This document shows positions 17,772 to 26,971 of a stretch of 64,000 bases of DNA, one piece after another. The notes under the pieces are model-generated. The model was not told the origin of the DNA. It was given only the letters and a program-made list of their open reading frames with translations, and did no database searches. Source of the DNA: Paracoccus liaowanqingii (GTDB lineage Bacteria; Pseudomonadota; Alphaproteobacteria; Rhodobacterales; Rhodobacteraceae); contig NZ_CP040762.1 of NCBI RefSeq assembly GCF_004683865.2, positions 124,001 through 188,000 on the forward strand, given 5' to 3'. The position numbers and the translations under genes are program-made. How positions within the stretch are numbered: the stretch's first letter is position 1; every line of letters starts with the position of its first letter.

Positions 17772-17947
17772 CATGCTTCGGCTTTCTGAAACGCCTCCTT
17801 CCGCTTCTTGCGAAAGGTGGGCAGGATCATTGGGGCCAGCAGCACGGTGGCTACCAGCATGGTCAGGCTGATCGGCCGCTCGACAAAGATGCTGGCGTCG
17901 CCTTTAGTAATCAGCATCGTCCGGCGCAAGTTCGCCTCCAGCAACGA
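17771..17947 (-). pseudogene. 3' fragment of a TctA-type permease gene
   Basis: About 58 residues match the C-terminal end of TTT large permeases (LLEANLRRTMLITKGDASI, then a final hydrophobic helix and a basic tail). Upstream of roughly 17947 the frame continues briefly but no longer resembles TctA, so the rest of the gene was lost by rearrangement. It is a third TTT locus besides those at 1-2737 and 53401-56455 and is not a piece of either, since its sequence differs from both. Confidence 0.75.
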
Positions 17948-18197
17948 CGGCCTGTCAACCGCCCCAAGACGAAGCCCGGCAGCAAGGGCCCGGGCTCGCA
18001 ACGCGCCGGTTTTTACGCCGCCGTTGACACCGCAGAAGCGATGGGAGGTTAATCTCGGCGATCACCTCGCCATTTGATCGACGATGCAGGTTTCATAGAG
18101 CATTCTCGCGCAGCCGTTTGCTGAAAATCGTGCCGCCTTGGCCAGAACATGACGTGAAGGAATGACCATCACACTCGAAAGGTGATCGACAATGCCC

Positions 18198-18497
18198 TTA
18201 CGTCACGCTGAACACGATCATCAGAACGGCGCTTGCTCCGCGGGCAAGGTCGGCCCGGGCGCCAGGATGCTGATCATGATCAGCCGACCGCCACACCCCA
18301 ACAACTGCGATGACGTTATAGGGCACTGAGAGGCCATAGCCAAATAGCAGTGCCATCCATGGTCGGTCGAGGGACAGCAGCGTCAGAAGCATAATGGTCG
18401 TGGTTACTTTGACAAACAGACCGATCAAGACCATCCATGTCCAGAAGGCATCTGCCAGGGGCAGATCGCCCCGCCACAGGGCAAGTAGCCTCTTCAT
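18198..18497 (-). CDS. Small conserved membrane protein (99 aa)
   Basis: It begins MKRLLALWRGDLPLADAFWTWMVLIGLF and carries two to three hydrophobic helices with the segment LLFGYGLSVPYNVIAVVGVWRSAD. Proteins with this GYGLS-PYN-GVWRSA pattern recur as uncharacterised small membrane proteins in alphaproteobacteria (recollection, not checked). The last hydrophobic segment reaches the stop, so the protein may be slightly shortened. It lies about 130 bp outside the left end of the IS21 element, with no obvious partner gene. Confidence 0.65.
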   Translation of the reverse strand: MKRLLALWRGDLPLADAFWTWMVLIGLFVKVTTTIMLLTLLSLDRPWMALLFGYGLSVPYNVIAVVGVWRSADHDQHPGARADLARGASAVLMIVFSVT

Positions 18498-18746
18498 GTG
18501 TTAACAGCGATCAAAGCCTGCGATTCTTTGATGACGCTTAAGTTCGCGTCAAAAGGCCGCATTGTTCTGGACTGTGATATTAAAGGCGTCACTGATTGGT
18601 CCTCAGTGACATGGCTCTCGAAGGCGTGTCAATCGGCGCCCAATATTGACCCCCTTTCGGCGTGCAATTTTGACCCCTTAGCTGTGTGGTGATCAGGGTC
18701 TGTCCCGACGCAGCTGATCATGTTGCGGAGGCGGGACAGACCCTGA

Positions 18747-19475
18747 TCAGGCGCGGTTCTTGAAGCGCCAGGACTCGTTGCCGGTTTCGAGGATCTCGCA
18801 GTGATGCGTGAGGCGGTCGAGCAGGGCCGTTGTCATCTTGGCATCGCCGAAGACGGCCGGCCATTCGCCGAAGGCAAGGTTCGTCGTGACGATGATGGAC
18901 GTGCGCTCGTAGAGCTTGCTGATCAGGTGGAACAGCAACTGGCCGCCTGCCTGAGCGAATGGAAGATATCCCAGTTCGTCGAGTACGATGAAGTCGAGAC
19001 GGGTCAGGTATTCGGCCGTGCGCCCCTGTTTACCGCTGCGGCTCTCGGTATCGAGCCTGTTCACCAGATCGACCACGTTGAAGAAGCGGCCTCGGGTGCC
19101 GTTCCGTATCAAGGCGCGAGCGATCGCGATGGCGAGATGTGACTTTCCCGTGCCAGTGCCACCGATCAGCACGACATTGCGCTGGTCGGCCACGAATGTG
19201 CCAGTCGCAAGATCGCGCACCAGGCCCTCGTTGACCGGTGTGTCGGCAAAGTCGAAGTCTTCGATATCCTTCGCGAGCGGCAGCTTTGCCACGGTGAGCT
19301 GATACTTGATCGATCGGGCCTGCTTCTCGGCGATCTCTGACTGCAACAGATCACCGACAATACGGGGCGGTTCGAACTGGCGCTTGATACTGGTGGCCAT
19401 GATCTCGTCATAGGCGCTGCGCATCCCGTAGAGCTTGAGAGTGGCCATCAATTCCAGAACCTGGGTGCGTTCCAT
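18747..19475 (-). CDS. istB: IS21 helper ATPase IstB
   Basis: 242-residue AAA+ ATPase that supports target choice by the IstA transposase. Walker A is [11 protein letters not shown] (near residue 107) and Walker B is [11 protein letters not shown] (near 170). The start at 19475 ([18 protein letters not shown]) overlaps the end of istA by about 68 bp, as is common in this family. The gene appears intact. Confidence 0.95.
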   Translation of the reverse strand: MERTQVLELMATLKLYGMRSAYDEIMATSIKRQFEPPRIVGDLLQSEIAEKQARSIKYQLTVAKLPLAKDIEDFDFADTPVNEGLVRDLATGTFVADQRNVVLIGGTGTGKSHLAIAIARALIRNGTRGRFFNVVDLVNRLDTESRSGKQGRTAEYLTRLDFIVLDELGYLPFAQAGGQLLFHLISKLYERTSIIVTTNLAFGEWPAVFGDAKMTTALLDRLTHHCEILETGNESWRFKNRA

Positions 19476-21028
19476 CGTAGTTTGTCCTCCTGAGGCTGTC
19501 GTAGCGTGCGCAATCAGCCACGGGCTCGTGGGTCAGCCGCAACGCGGTGGGGGTGAGAAGCAATGGAGGTGGTGCCGGGTCCCGGCTGCGCGCGAGGATG
19601 TTGATGATGACCGGCGCCGAAAAGACGCCCTGTGCGAGGGCCTCCTGGCACGCGGCTTCCACAGCAAGGAGGCCATCGGTCGCGACGCAGCCGAGGATTG
19701 CCACCATCTGTCGGTCGCCGTCATTCATGCTCTTGAGCTTGCGGCGCACCGTCGCTATCGCGGTCGGCAGCACCCAGTTCTGGAACGGGGCACCATTCCG
19801 TAAGGCGCCGGGTTTGCGTGCCAGAACAGGCACATAGTGCCAGGGATCGTAGACCGTCTCGTTCCTGCCAAAGCAGCGGGAATGTTCTGCCACGATGACC
19901 CCGTCCTGCCGGATGACGATCTTCTCGGCATAAGCGTGGACTTCGACGGGCCGTCCGACAGCCGTCGAGATCACGGAATACCTGTTGTTGTCGAACCGGA
20001 CGAGGCAGGTCTTGGAGACGGAGGCCGGAACGGAATGGAAGCCGTCAAACGAGCCGACATAGGGGACGAGGGTCGCGCGCTCTGTCTCGAACATCTGCCA
20101 GATCATCTGATCGCTGCGCTCAGGGTGCTTGTGCGCCTTCGCATAGGCGATGCATTTGTCGAGCAGCCAGACGTTCAGCTCGTCCAGGCTCCTGACCCGA
20201 AGCCTTGGGGTGAAGAACCGTTCGCGCACAAGGCCAACCTGGTTCTCGACCTGGCCTTTCTCCCAGCCCGACGCAGGCGTGCAGGCAACCGGCTGAACCA
20301 GATAGTGGCTGCACATCTGCAAAAAGCGCCGATTGTAGAGCCGCTCCTTGCCGATAAAGACCGCCTCGACCGCCGTCTTCATGTTGTCGTAGATCCCGCG
20401 CGTGCAAGTGCCCTTGAAGAAGGCGAAGGCCCGGTCATGCGCGTCGAACATCGAAGCCACCGCGGCGCCATCGGTTTGAGCCCGATGGCTGAGGCTCCTG
20501 GCTCTCGCGCATATACGCCCGGGCGAACATCATGCGGCTGTGGCAGAGCCTGACATGCGCGACCTTGACCGTCGTCGTCACGCCGTTGATCAGCACGACC
20601 TCATGGCTCCAGTCGAATTGGTAGGCCTCGCCGGGCGCATAGTAGAGCGGCACGTAGGCTTCGGCAGCCGCTGATCCGCGCGCCTTCGACCAAGTCTTGG
20701 CGTAACGCCGGATTGCATCGTAACTGCCCTCGTAGCCGAGTGACCGGACCTCCTCGTAGATCCGGATCAGGGTCAGCCGTTCTCGCGACGCCTTGCCTTC
20801 ATTGGCAACTAGGAACCGATCCACCTCCGACTGCCAGGGCCCAACCCGCGGCATCGGCTGATGGTCACGCTCGTAGGTGAAGTCCGTCTCGTCTGACCGC
20901 AGGATCTTGCGCACCGTGTTGCGCGACACATGCAGGTCCCGGACGATGCGCTTCATCGACCAGCCCTGCACATGAAACGCCCGACGCACCCGCGCTATCG
21001 TATCCACTCGCTTCAACTCCCCCTCCAT
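19408..21028 (-). pseudogene. istA: IS21 transposase IstA, frame broken by a palindromic insert
   Basis: The N-terminal part (start ATG at 21028, MEGELKRVDTIARVRRAF) has a helix-turn-helix and the first catalytic aspartate in YQFDWSHE. It runs through RAYMRESQE and is then lost to a different frame. The C-terminal part resumes at MFDAHDRAFAFFKGTCTRG, with the second aspartate in GIYDNMKTA and the catalytic glutamate in GQVENQV. Between the parts lies a 43-nt palindromic sequence (20452-20494) that is not expected in IstA proteins and changes the frame by one. A programmed frameshift is possible but less likely than inactivation. Confidence 0.88.
20452..20494 (+). repeat. Small palindromic element, copy 1 (inside istA)
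   Basis: A 43-nt sequence containing an 8-bp inverted repeat, GCCATCGG (20467-20474) and CCGATGGC (20482-20489), around the 7-nt loop TTTGAGC. It sits between codons for RESQE and MFDAHD of istA, where relatives continue without a gap of this kind. An almost identical 40-nt sequence on the opposite strand interrupts the IS481-type transposase at 41109-41148. Shared features include the left flank starting CG-AGCCA, the block GGCGCCATCGGT, the block GAGCCCGATGGC and the AGG end. Confidence 0.75.
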
Positions 21029-21125
21029 CCGCTGCCTCGCAACGGATGGTCAGATGAAACCCGAGGGGGGTCAAAATTGGACGCCGATTACCCCGCCAAG
21101 GGGGTCAGTTTTGCACGCCGAAACA

Positions 21126-22407
21126 CAAGCAGATCGCAATCAAGCGGGTTCTCGTCACTGCGCGTGAAGCCAAAGGCCTTGGGGTCGAACTCCAGGAGCC
21201 GGTGAATGGTCCTGGCCTCCATGCCCGTGGCCTCGGACATGCGTTTGGCGGCGCGTCCGGTCGGCGCGCACAGCAAAAGCTTCACGGCCTTGGCGGCCAG
21301 GATGCGGAGGATCGAGTTCACGATCGTGGTCTTGCCCACGCCGGGTCCCCCGGTGATCACCAGGACCTTGGACCTCAGCGCCAGGCGAATGGCCTCTGCC
21401 TGGCTGGCCGCAAGGGTCAGACCCGTCTTCTGCTCGATCCATGGCAGGGCCTTGTCGGCGTCGATTGCCGACCAGGGCAGAGGCGCCCTCCGGATCCGCT
21501 AGAAGTGCTCCGCGATTGCGCGCTCTGCCTGGTAAAGCCCTGTCAGGAAGATGCAAGCCGCATCCCCGACCCGGTCTGCGATGACCGTGCCTTCGTCAAG
21601 CTCCTCGTGCAGGGCGCTCTCGATCAGCGTCGCGGGCACGTCGAGAAGCTTTTCCGCAAGCGCAATCAACTCCAGGCGTGGCAGGCCGCAGTGGCCGTTG
21701 CCCATTGCCTCTGCCAGCGCAAACGACACCCCCGCGCGCGGACGTATCACCGCGGTTTTCTCGATCCCGAGCTTTTCTGCGATTGTGTCTGCCGTGCGAA
21801 AGCCGATGCCGCGGATGTCCCTAGCCAAGCGATACGGGTTCTCGCTCATCACCTGCACGGCGTCGGTGCCGTAGGTCTTGAAGATCCGCACCGCGCGCGC
21901 TGTCCCCACAGCGTGCTGATGCAGGAAGACCATGATCTCGCGAATGACCTTCTGGTTCGCCCAACCCGTGGTGATCTTCGCCGCCCGGAGAGGACCAATG
22001 CCTTCGACCTCGCTCAGACGTTCGGGTGTCGCTTCGATGATATCAAAGACATCGGTGCCGAACTGCTTGACCAGCCGCCGGGCATAGACAGGCCCGATCC
22101 CGCGGATCATGCCGGAGCCCAGGTACTTTTCGATCCCCTCACGGGTGGAGGGTGCATGGGTCTTCAGAAAGTGCGCCTTGAACTGCAGACCATGGGTGCG
22201 GTCGTTGAGCCAGATGCCGGACGCCGTGATCCACTCCCCTGCGGAGATCATCGCGGCATGTCCCACGACGGTGACAAGATCCCGATGCCCTCGCGCCTTG
22301 ACCCGCAGGACGCAAAAGCCAGTCTCAGCGTTGTGGAACGTGACCCGCTCGACCAGGCCCGCCACCACTTCCGTTCCGCTGTCGGCCTGCGGCGTCATGC
22401 GCGGCAC
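21126..22407 (-). pseudogene. RecD2-like ATP-dependent DNA helicase, truncated and with a nonsense codon
   Basis: The frame starts at 22407 and shows the RecD2 N-terminal OB and helix-hairpin-helix region (GMIRGIGPVYARRLVKQFG, VEGIGPLRAAKIT, DIRGIGFRTAD). It then hits TAG at 21499-21501. Reading through in the same frame gives LPWSAIDADKALPWIEQKTG, the Walker A motif ITGGPGVGKTTI and TIHRLLEFDPKAFGF, as expected in the family. At NPLDCDLLV the sequence enters the right end of the IS21 element, so motifs II to VI are missing. Two independent lesions make this a clear pseudogene; full-length relatives are about 730 residues. Confidence 0.92.
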
Positions 22408-22421
22408 ATCCCACGGCTCCC

Positions 22422-22817
22422 CTACTCGGCCGCGTCAGATCCTTCGGCGACCACCTTCGGCTTACGGCCCCGCTTTGCCTTGGGAACATCGCCCTCCTCA
22501 GCCACAGCTTTCGGTTTGCGACCCCTGGTCGCTTTCGGGGCATCTGCCGAAGGCTCGGTGGCTGCCTCAGCTGCCGCCTTGGGCGGCCGGCCTCGCCTCG
22601 CTTTCGGTGCGTCCGCGACCTCGCTCCTGGGTGTCGTCGCCTTGCGCCCTCGGCCTCCGACCTTCGCGGCCGGGGCGGACGCCCCTGCCCCTTCCTCTGC
22701 CGCAATCTCGCGCTCGGCCTGCGACCAGTGTTCGGCATCCTGCCCCTGTGGACGGCCGGCTTGCTCCCAGAGAGCGTGTGCCCGATCCCGGACCTTTTGT
22801 GTGCGTTTGTCATCCAT
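22422..22817 (-). CDS. DUF2934 protein with tandem AT-hook-like repeats
   Basis: 131 residues from the ATG at 22817, which has GGAG 8 nt upstream. Residues 1-40 (KVRDRAHALWEQAGRPQGQDAEHWSQAEREI) match the short DUF2934 domain common in alphaproteobacteria. The rest is a low-complexity Ala/Lys/Pro/Arg tail with the repeated units GGRGRKA, RRGRPPK, TRGRKPK and KRGRKPK, of which RGRPPK carries a true AT-hook GRP core. This suggests a nucleoid-associated or DNA-tethering protein, by inference. It lies 14 bp after the helicase gene start and is divergent to the DUF6880 gene. Confidence 0.8.
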   Translation of the reverse strand: MDDKRTQKVRDRAHALWEQAGRPQGQDAEHWSQAEREIAAEEGAGASAPAAKVGGRGRKATTPRSEVADAPKARRGRPPKAAAEAATEPSADAPKATRGRKPKAVAEEGDVPKAKRGRKPKVVAEGSDAAE

Positions 22818-23101
22818 GATGAAACTCCATCCTTGCCACCACAACCATCCCGTTTTTCTGCCCAGACCGCAGGATAGTAACGCCTCCTGTTGAAGATCTG
22901 CAGTTCAGCGTGCCACGGCGACACGGCGTTTCCAAGAGATCCCTCAGCGCAAGGCTGATCATGGATCTACGGTGCACCGTGCCGCTCCATCGCCCTCTGC
23001 GCCACCGGCGAACCGCCACCCGCCTCCTAGGGCAAGATTGCCTTGAGGCACCGGCGCTGTAGAGTGTTTATGACCCACGAGAGCACTGGTATCGCCAACC
23101 C

Positions 23102-24538
23102 ATGTCCAAGAAGACCCTGAACAAAGAAAATCTACAGAAGCTGGGTTCGGAGACGCTAGCCGGATTGGTGATGGATCTGGTGCAGGGTAGCGCGACACTT
23201 CAGCGACGCGCACGGATGGAACTCAGCGCTGCGCAGGGGCCAAAAGACGTCGCCGCTGATATCCGGAAACGCTTCGCTTCGCTCCGGCGCTCGACCAGCT
23301 ATATCGACTGGCGCCAGCAACGAGCGCTGGTCAAGGATCTCGATGGCCTTCTGGGCGCAATCGAAAGCAACATAGCTGCAGTGGACGCCAGCGAGGCCTT
23401 TGAACTGCTCTGGTCGTTTCTGCAACTCGCTCCTTCGATTTACGAACGCACAGACGACAGCAACGGCGCAGTCGGGGGCGTGATGGCTGAGGCTGTTGAT
23501 CTGATTGCCGCGATCGCACCTCGGTTGTCGCCTGACCCTGAAACATTGGCCGAGCGGATACTCGAAGCCGTTGCAGAGGCAGGCTATGGCGAGTTCGATG
23601 GGATCATTCCAGCGACGGCAGAAGCCTTGGGAACCGATGGCCTTGATCACTTGAAGCAGATCACCGAGGCGTGGGCAGCACAGCCGCCCATCACCCAGGA
23701 TCTGGACCGATACGCAGGCTACGGCTTTTCAAGCTCGCCCGAAGAGATTGCTTATCGGCAGAAACAGGGCACCAGGTCGATCATCCTGGCCGATATTGCG
23801 GACGCCCAAGGTGATGTCGACGCCTACATGGCCCGTTACTCGGAAGAGCAACTGACCTACGCAACCATTGCGCCCGGCGTCGCTCGCAGGTTGCTGGATG
23901 CGGGCCGCATCGAAGACGCCCTTGCCATCATCGAACGCGCAAAGACGGCCGAAAGCGCGAAATCATTCAGGATGTCCGGCGACGACCTCAATAAGGTCTA
24001 CGAGGAATGCCTCGAAAAACTGGGTAAGGTGGTCGCGCTAAAAGACCACCTATGGAACGCTTTTCGGCAGAACCTGAGCAAGCGCAGCCTCCGGAAATAC
24101 TTGAAGCTGCTTCCTGACTTCGAGGACATCGATGCAGAGCGAACAGCTTTGGACTTCGCCGAAACTTTCCCCTTCATCGAATTGGCCATCAGCTTCCTCA
24201 TTGAGTGGCCAGCTCATGAGCGTGCGGCGAAGGTAGTGCTGACGCGGGCGAACGATCTGGATGGAAATTCTTACCATATATTGACGACAGGGGCCGCCGC
24301 CCTTGAACCTCAATATCCGTTGGCTGCGACAATGATGCGTCGCATCATGGTTCAGGACACGCTGGATGGGGGGAAGTCCAAGCGATACCGATACGCGGCG
24401 CGTCACCTGGCCGAATGCCAGTCGTGCGATGCGTCCATCGATGACTACGGCGATTTTCCCACGCACGAGACGTTTGTTCAGGCTCTCAAGCAAAAGCACG
24501 GGCGCAAATATGGGTTTTGGGAACTGGTGGACGAGTAG
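23102..24538 (+). CDS. DUF6880-type hypothetical protein (478 aa)
   Basis: A soluble, largely helical protein with no signal peptide or membrane segment. The opening (LNKENLQKLGSETLAGLVMDLVQGSATLQRRARMEL), the SYIDWRQQRALVKDLDGL segment and the tail with the CQSCDASI region fit what I recall of the DUF6880 family, whose function is unknown. The middle part resembles alpha-solenoid repeats (LLDAGRIEDALAIIERAKTAES), suggesting protein-protein contacts. The start ATG at 23102 has no strong ribosome site. It is convergent with the BLUF gene and divergent from the DUF2934 gene, so it is likely its own transcript. Confidence 0.75.
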   Translation: MSKKTLNKENLQKLGSETLAGLVMDLVQGSATLQRRARMELSAAQGPKDVAADIRKRFASLRRSTSYIDWRQQRALVKDLDGLLGAIESNIAAVDASEAFELLWSFLQLAPSIYERTDDSNGAVGGVMAEAVDLIAAIAPRLSPDPETLAERILEAVAEAGYGEFDGIIPATAEALGTDGLDHLKQITEAWAAQPPITQDLDRYAGYGFSSSPEEIAYRQKQGTRSIILADIADAQGDVDAYMARYSEEQLTYATIAPGVARRLLDAGRIEDALAIIERAKTAESAKSFRMSGDDLNKVYEECLEKLGKVVALKDHLWNAFRQNLSKRSLRKYLKLLPDFEDIDAERTALDFAETFPFIELAISFLIEWPAHERAAKVVLTRANDLDGNSYHILTTGAAALEPQYPLAATMMRRIMVQDTLDGGKSKRYRYAARHLAECQSCDASIDDYGDFPTHETFVQALKQKHGRKYGFWELVDE

Positions 24539-24634
24539 TGGCCCCTTCTGTGCCGCGTTGCTTCATCACCATTGGCGTGACGTTACTGGGGTGGAGACTT
24601 AGCCGTTGTTTTGAGCTCTGGCCGGTTCCATATG

Positions 24635-24671
24635 CGCCCACCCTTGAAGACGAATGCCTTTTGGGTGGGCG
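24635..24671. terminator. Candidate bidirectional terminator hairpin
   Basis: A 9-bp stem (CGCCCACCC at 24635-24643 with GGGTGGGCG at 24663-24671) with a 19-nt loop, in the gap between the convergent DUF6880 and BLUF genes. No T-run follows directly on either strand, so it is a weak call. Confidence 0.35.
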
Positions 24672-24687
24672 GCAAACGATGCGTGAA

Positions 24688-25137
24688 TTAACTTTTCGGG
24701 GTAGTAAATGGAGATATTTCTGGATAATCCGAAGCCGTCGAACACAACTCGAAGCAAAGGTTTTCCAGTTCTTCTGCTGATAATTCATCGGGACTGAAAG
24801 AGCCATTAACCCAGTAGCGCGTCATAATATCGGCATCAATTTGGGCAAGTTCGACACTATGCATGGTCCAATTAGCACAAATGCGATTTTTAATTGGTCC
24901 GGCTAAAAGTACCCTGATGTGCCTATGGCGATCGTCTTGCACAATTCTTATGAAGCTTTGGGCGATGGCGGTTCGGCTCCCTTCCAAAAACTCCATGAAG
25001 TCTTCTTCGCTTGCTACGAGAAAACCCGTTATTCCATCTCGGCTATTGTTCACAGTTGAAATCTCGGAAATTTCACGTAGAGTGTCTATATCTATTCCAC
25101 CATGATTTGATGCATACACAAGCCGGGTAAGCTGCAT
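24688..25137 (-). CDS. BLUF-domain blue-light receptor with altered flavin site
   Basis: 149-residue stand-alone BLUF protein that should bind FAD and sense blue light. The conserved tyrosine is Tyr8 (RLVYASN) and the flavin-contacting asparagine is in VNNSRDGITG (residues 29-38); Trp90 and Met92 lie in the expected beta-5 region (ANWTMH). The position normally held by the photoactive glutamine, in FxQxLEG, reads FMEFLEG, giving Glu49. Glutamine-to-glutamate changes at this position generally abolish or alter the normal photocycle. The C-terminal 45 residues carry no output domain, so it must act through a partner. Lower GC than the neighbours. A CHASE4-GGDEF-EAL gene lies 3 kb away. Confidence 0.9.
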   Translation of the reverse strand: MQLTRLVYASNHGGIDIDTLREISEISTVNNSRDGITGFLVASEEDFMEFLEGSRTAIAQSFIRIVQDDRHRHIRVLLAGPIKNRICANWTMHSVELAQIDADIMTRYWVNGSFSPDELSAEELENLCFELCSTASDYPEISPFTTPKS

Positions 25138-25486
25138 GGCCTATCCTTTCGCTAGGTTTGAAATTTCCTTTTAAGCACAATCAGGGCACAAACAAATGCT
25201 GATTTTGAATACCGGATCGACCTCGCTTTTGACGTTGCGTCAGTGACACTCTGCAGGCAGTTATGGGCGTTTCTCCTTCGGTTCATTCAGCGTGCGCAGA
25301 GCCGCTTTGCCTGTCCACACTCGGTAACGGGCGTACAATCTGAGCGCTACTCCGCGTAAACTTACTGGTTGTGTGAAGGGACCGAACTATTGCCAACCGG
25401 TAAGTCACCGGTTCGGATGCAGTTGGGGTAACTACCAGAGCCAGTTGCTCAATGGAGAGATCGAAGCCTTGTCTTATTTCCGTTAA

Positions 25487-26395
25487 ACCCTTACGGGCGA
25501 GCCGGTCATCTCGAACCATCTGGAGGGCGAGACGCGGTTCCGGACCCCGACCCTGCTGCGGGACCACGGCATCCGGCGCGCGATCAACGTGCCCGTGCAG
25601 GGCGAGGCCAGCCGCTATGGCATCCTCGAGGTGGACAGCCCGACCGAGGGGCGCTTCACCACGGCCGACCTGGCCTTCCTGCAGGGCTTCGCCAACCTGC
25701 TGGGCGTGGCGATCGAGCGCCATCACGTCGAGGAGGCGCTGCGGGCCAGCGAGGCGCGCCTGCGCGCGGCGGTCGCCCATCAGGAGGTGCTGACGCGCGA
25801 GATCAGCCACCGGGTCAAGAACAGCCTGGCGATGGTGGCGGGGCTTCTGAGCATGCAGCGGCGCGAGTCGTCGGACCCCGCCCTGGCCAAGGCGCTGGAC
25901 GATGCCGAGGCCCGCGTGACGACCATCGCGCAGGTCCACGACCGGCTGTGGCGCGCCGACGAGGTGCACAGCGTCCAGCTGGCCGCGTTCCTGGGCGAGC
26001 TGTGCGACCAGCTCCGCACCACCGCCCGTCCCGGCCAGACGCTGAGCTGCACCTTCGCCCCGGTGTCGATCGCGACCGATCAGGCCGTGCCGCTGGCGCT
26101 CCTGGTGAACGAGCTGGTGACCAACGCCTTCAAATACGCCTATCCGGCGGGTGCGGGCGATGTGCAGATGACGGTTGAGGAAGCCGGTCCGGGGCGGTTG
26201 CGGCTGACCGTCTCGGACCAGGGACGGGGCCTGCCCCCCGATTTTGACGCCGAAGCGTCCGGCAGCCTGGGGATGACGCTGATCGCGGGGCTCAGTTCCC
26301 AGCTGCGCGGGCAGATGGAATGGCAGGACGGCGGACCGGGAACGCGCTTCGTGCTGGACTTCGCGAGGCAGGAGGCGACCCGCGAACCGGTTTAG
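25487..26395 (+). pseudogene. 5'-truncated sensor histidine kinase (GAF plus HWE/HisKA_2 type)
   Basis: The frame has an upstream TAA at 25484 and no proper start; the first usable codon is GTG at 25589, inside a GAF domain. Readable content is the second half of a GAF domain (VISNHLEGETRFRTP to GRFTTADLAFLQGFANLLGVAIERH), a phosphoacceptor helix with the histidine in EISHRVKNSLAMVAGLL, and an ATPase domain with VNELVTNAFKYAYP (N box), VSDQGRGLP (G1 box) and GSLGMTLI (G2 box). Intact relatives carry an additional N-terminal half, so the 5' part was lost. GC and codon use are much higher than in the BLUF gene, suggesting a recombination joint near 25490. Confidence 0.8.
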
Positions 26396-26500
26396 CCACA
26401 GCGCGTTGGCGAGGTGTTTCGGATCAACGCCGGGACGACGCGTGGATGCAGCCCCTGTTTCCTCAGCGGAAGGATCGCCGTAACCCATGCAGCTGCCGGG

Positions 26501-26734
26501 TCACCCAGGCAGTTGGTCAGTCGTCAGAGCGCCTCTTCTTGTGCGTACGGATCGCATTCGCAGGACAATATCTTCATGTCGCAGGCCTTTAGCCATCGGA
26601 TGCGCATGAATGAGACCCGCGAGAACCGTCATCTTCATCGAGAGGATGCCAGCTTCAAGAACGTCGTCGATCGTATTTGAGGTGATCAACGTGCCATCAA
26701 CTTTGCGGATAGCCCTATACCTGTAGATTGTCAT
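26501..26734 (-). CDS. Small hypothetical protein (77 aa)
   Basis: Starts at the ATG at 26734 (MTIYRYRAIRKVDGTLITSNTIDDVLEAG) with a weak GAG 6 nt upstream; the frame continues further upstream without a better start. No family recognised. Mixed alpha/beta composition with a basic C-terminus (VLRMRSVRTRRG). It stands alone downstream of a terminator, so expression is uncertain. Confidence 0.4.
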   Translation of the reverse strand: MTIYRYRAIRKVDGTLITSNTIDDVLEAGILSMKMTVLAGLIHAHPMAKGLRHEDIVLRMRSVRTRRGALTTDQLPG

Positions 26735-26826
26735 CGGCGACTCATGGTTGCATGCGAGACACAGGACTATCATGCCATAATCTAGCACGCTACGGTTGTC
26801 CCTCAATATTCGGATGCACCTGCTGT

Positions 26827-26863
26827 AAAAAAGCCCCCGCTACCGTCAAAGGTGCGGGGGCTT
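26827..26863 (-). terminator. Rho-independent terminator
   Basis: A 10-bp perfect stem (AAGCCCCCGC at 26831-26840 with GCGGGGGCTT at 26854-26863), followed on the minus strand by a run of six T. It ends the transcript of the 96-residue hypothetical gene at 26972-27262. Confidence 0.85.
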
Positions 26864-26971
26864 CTCCATAAGGATGTGCGGTGCTCCTTACGCCAGCCAA
26901 CGGTTCGGCGCCGTAGGTGTTCCGTCAAGTCTTGCCCACGGGCTCTGTAGGCACCGCCCCTATGGGTCTCG

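Larger units (their letters stand above)
18627..21125 (-). mobile_element. IS21-family insertion sequence
   Basis: About 2.5 kb with istA and istB on the minus strand. Both ends begin TGT and carry two spaced copies of a terminal repeat: at the left CGGCGCCCAATATTGACCCC and CGGCGTGCAATTTTGACCCC, and inverted at the right CGGCGTGCAAAACTGACCCC and CGGCGTCCAATTTTGACCCC. Multiple end repeats of this kind are a hallmark of IS21. No direct target repeat is visible: left flank CTCGAAGGCG, right flank CAAGCAGATC. The right end cuts a RecD2-like helicase gene whose remainder is absent on the left, so the element probably took part in a deletion or recombination after insertion. istA is out of frame, so the copy is likely inactive by itself. 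Confidence 0.9.

Noticed and set aside
20435..20494. Programmed ribosomal frameshift in istA
   Set aside because: The frame break coincides with a palindromic insert that is also present in another transposase, and no slippery heptamer was seen; insertional inactivation is simpler.
18617..21135. Target-site duplication for the IS21 element
   Set aside because: The flanks CTCGAAGGCG and CAAGCAGATC share no direct repeat of 4-8 bp.
25140..25486. Missing 5' part of the histidine kinase in another frame
   Set aside because: No frame in this stretch shows GAF or PAS similarity; the kinase sequence begins abruptly after the TAA at 25484.
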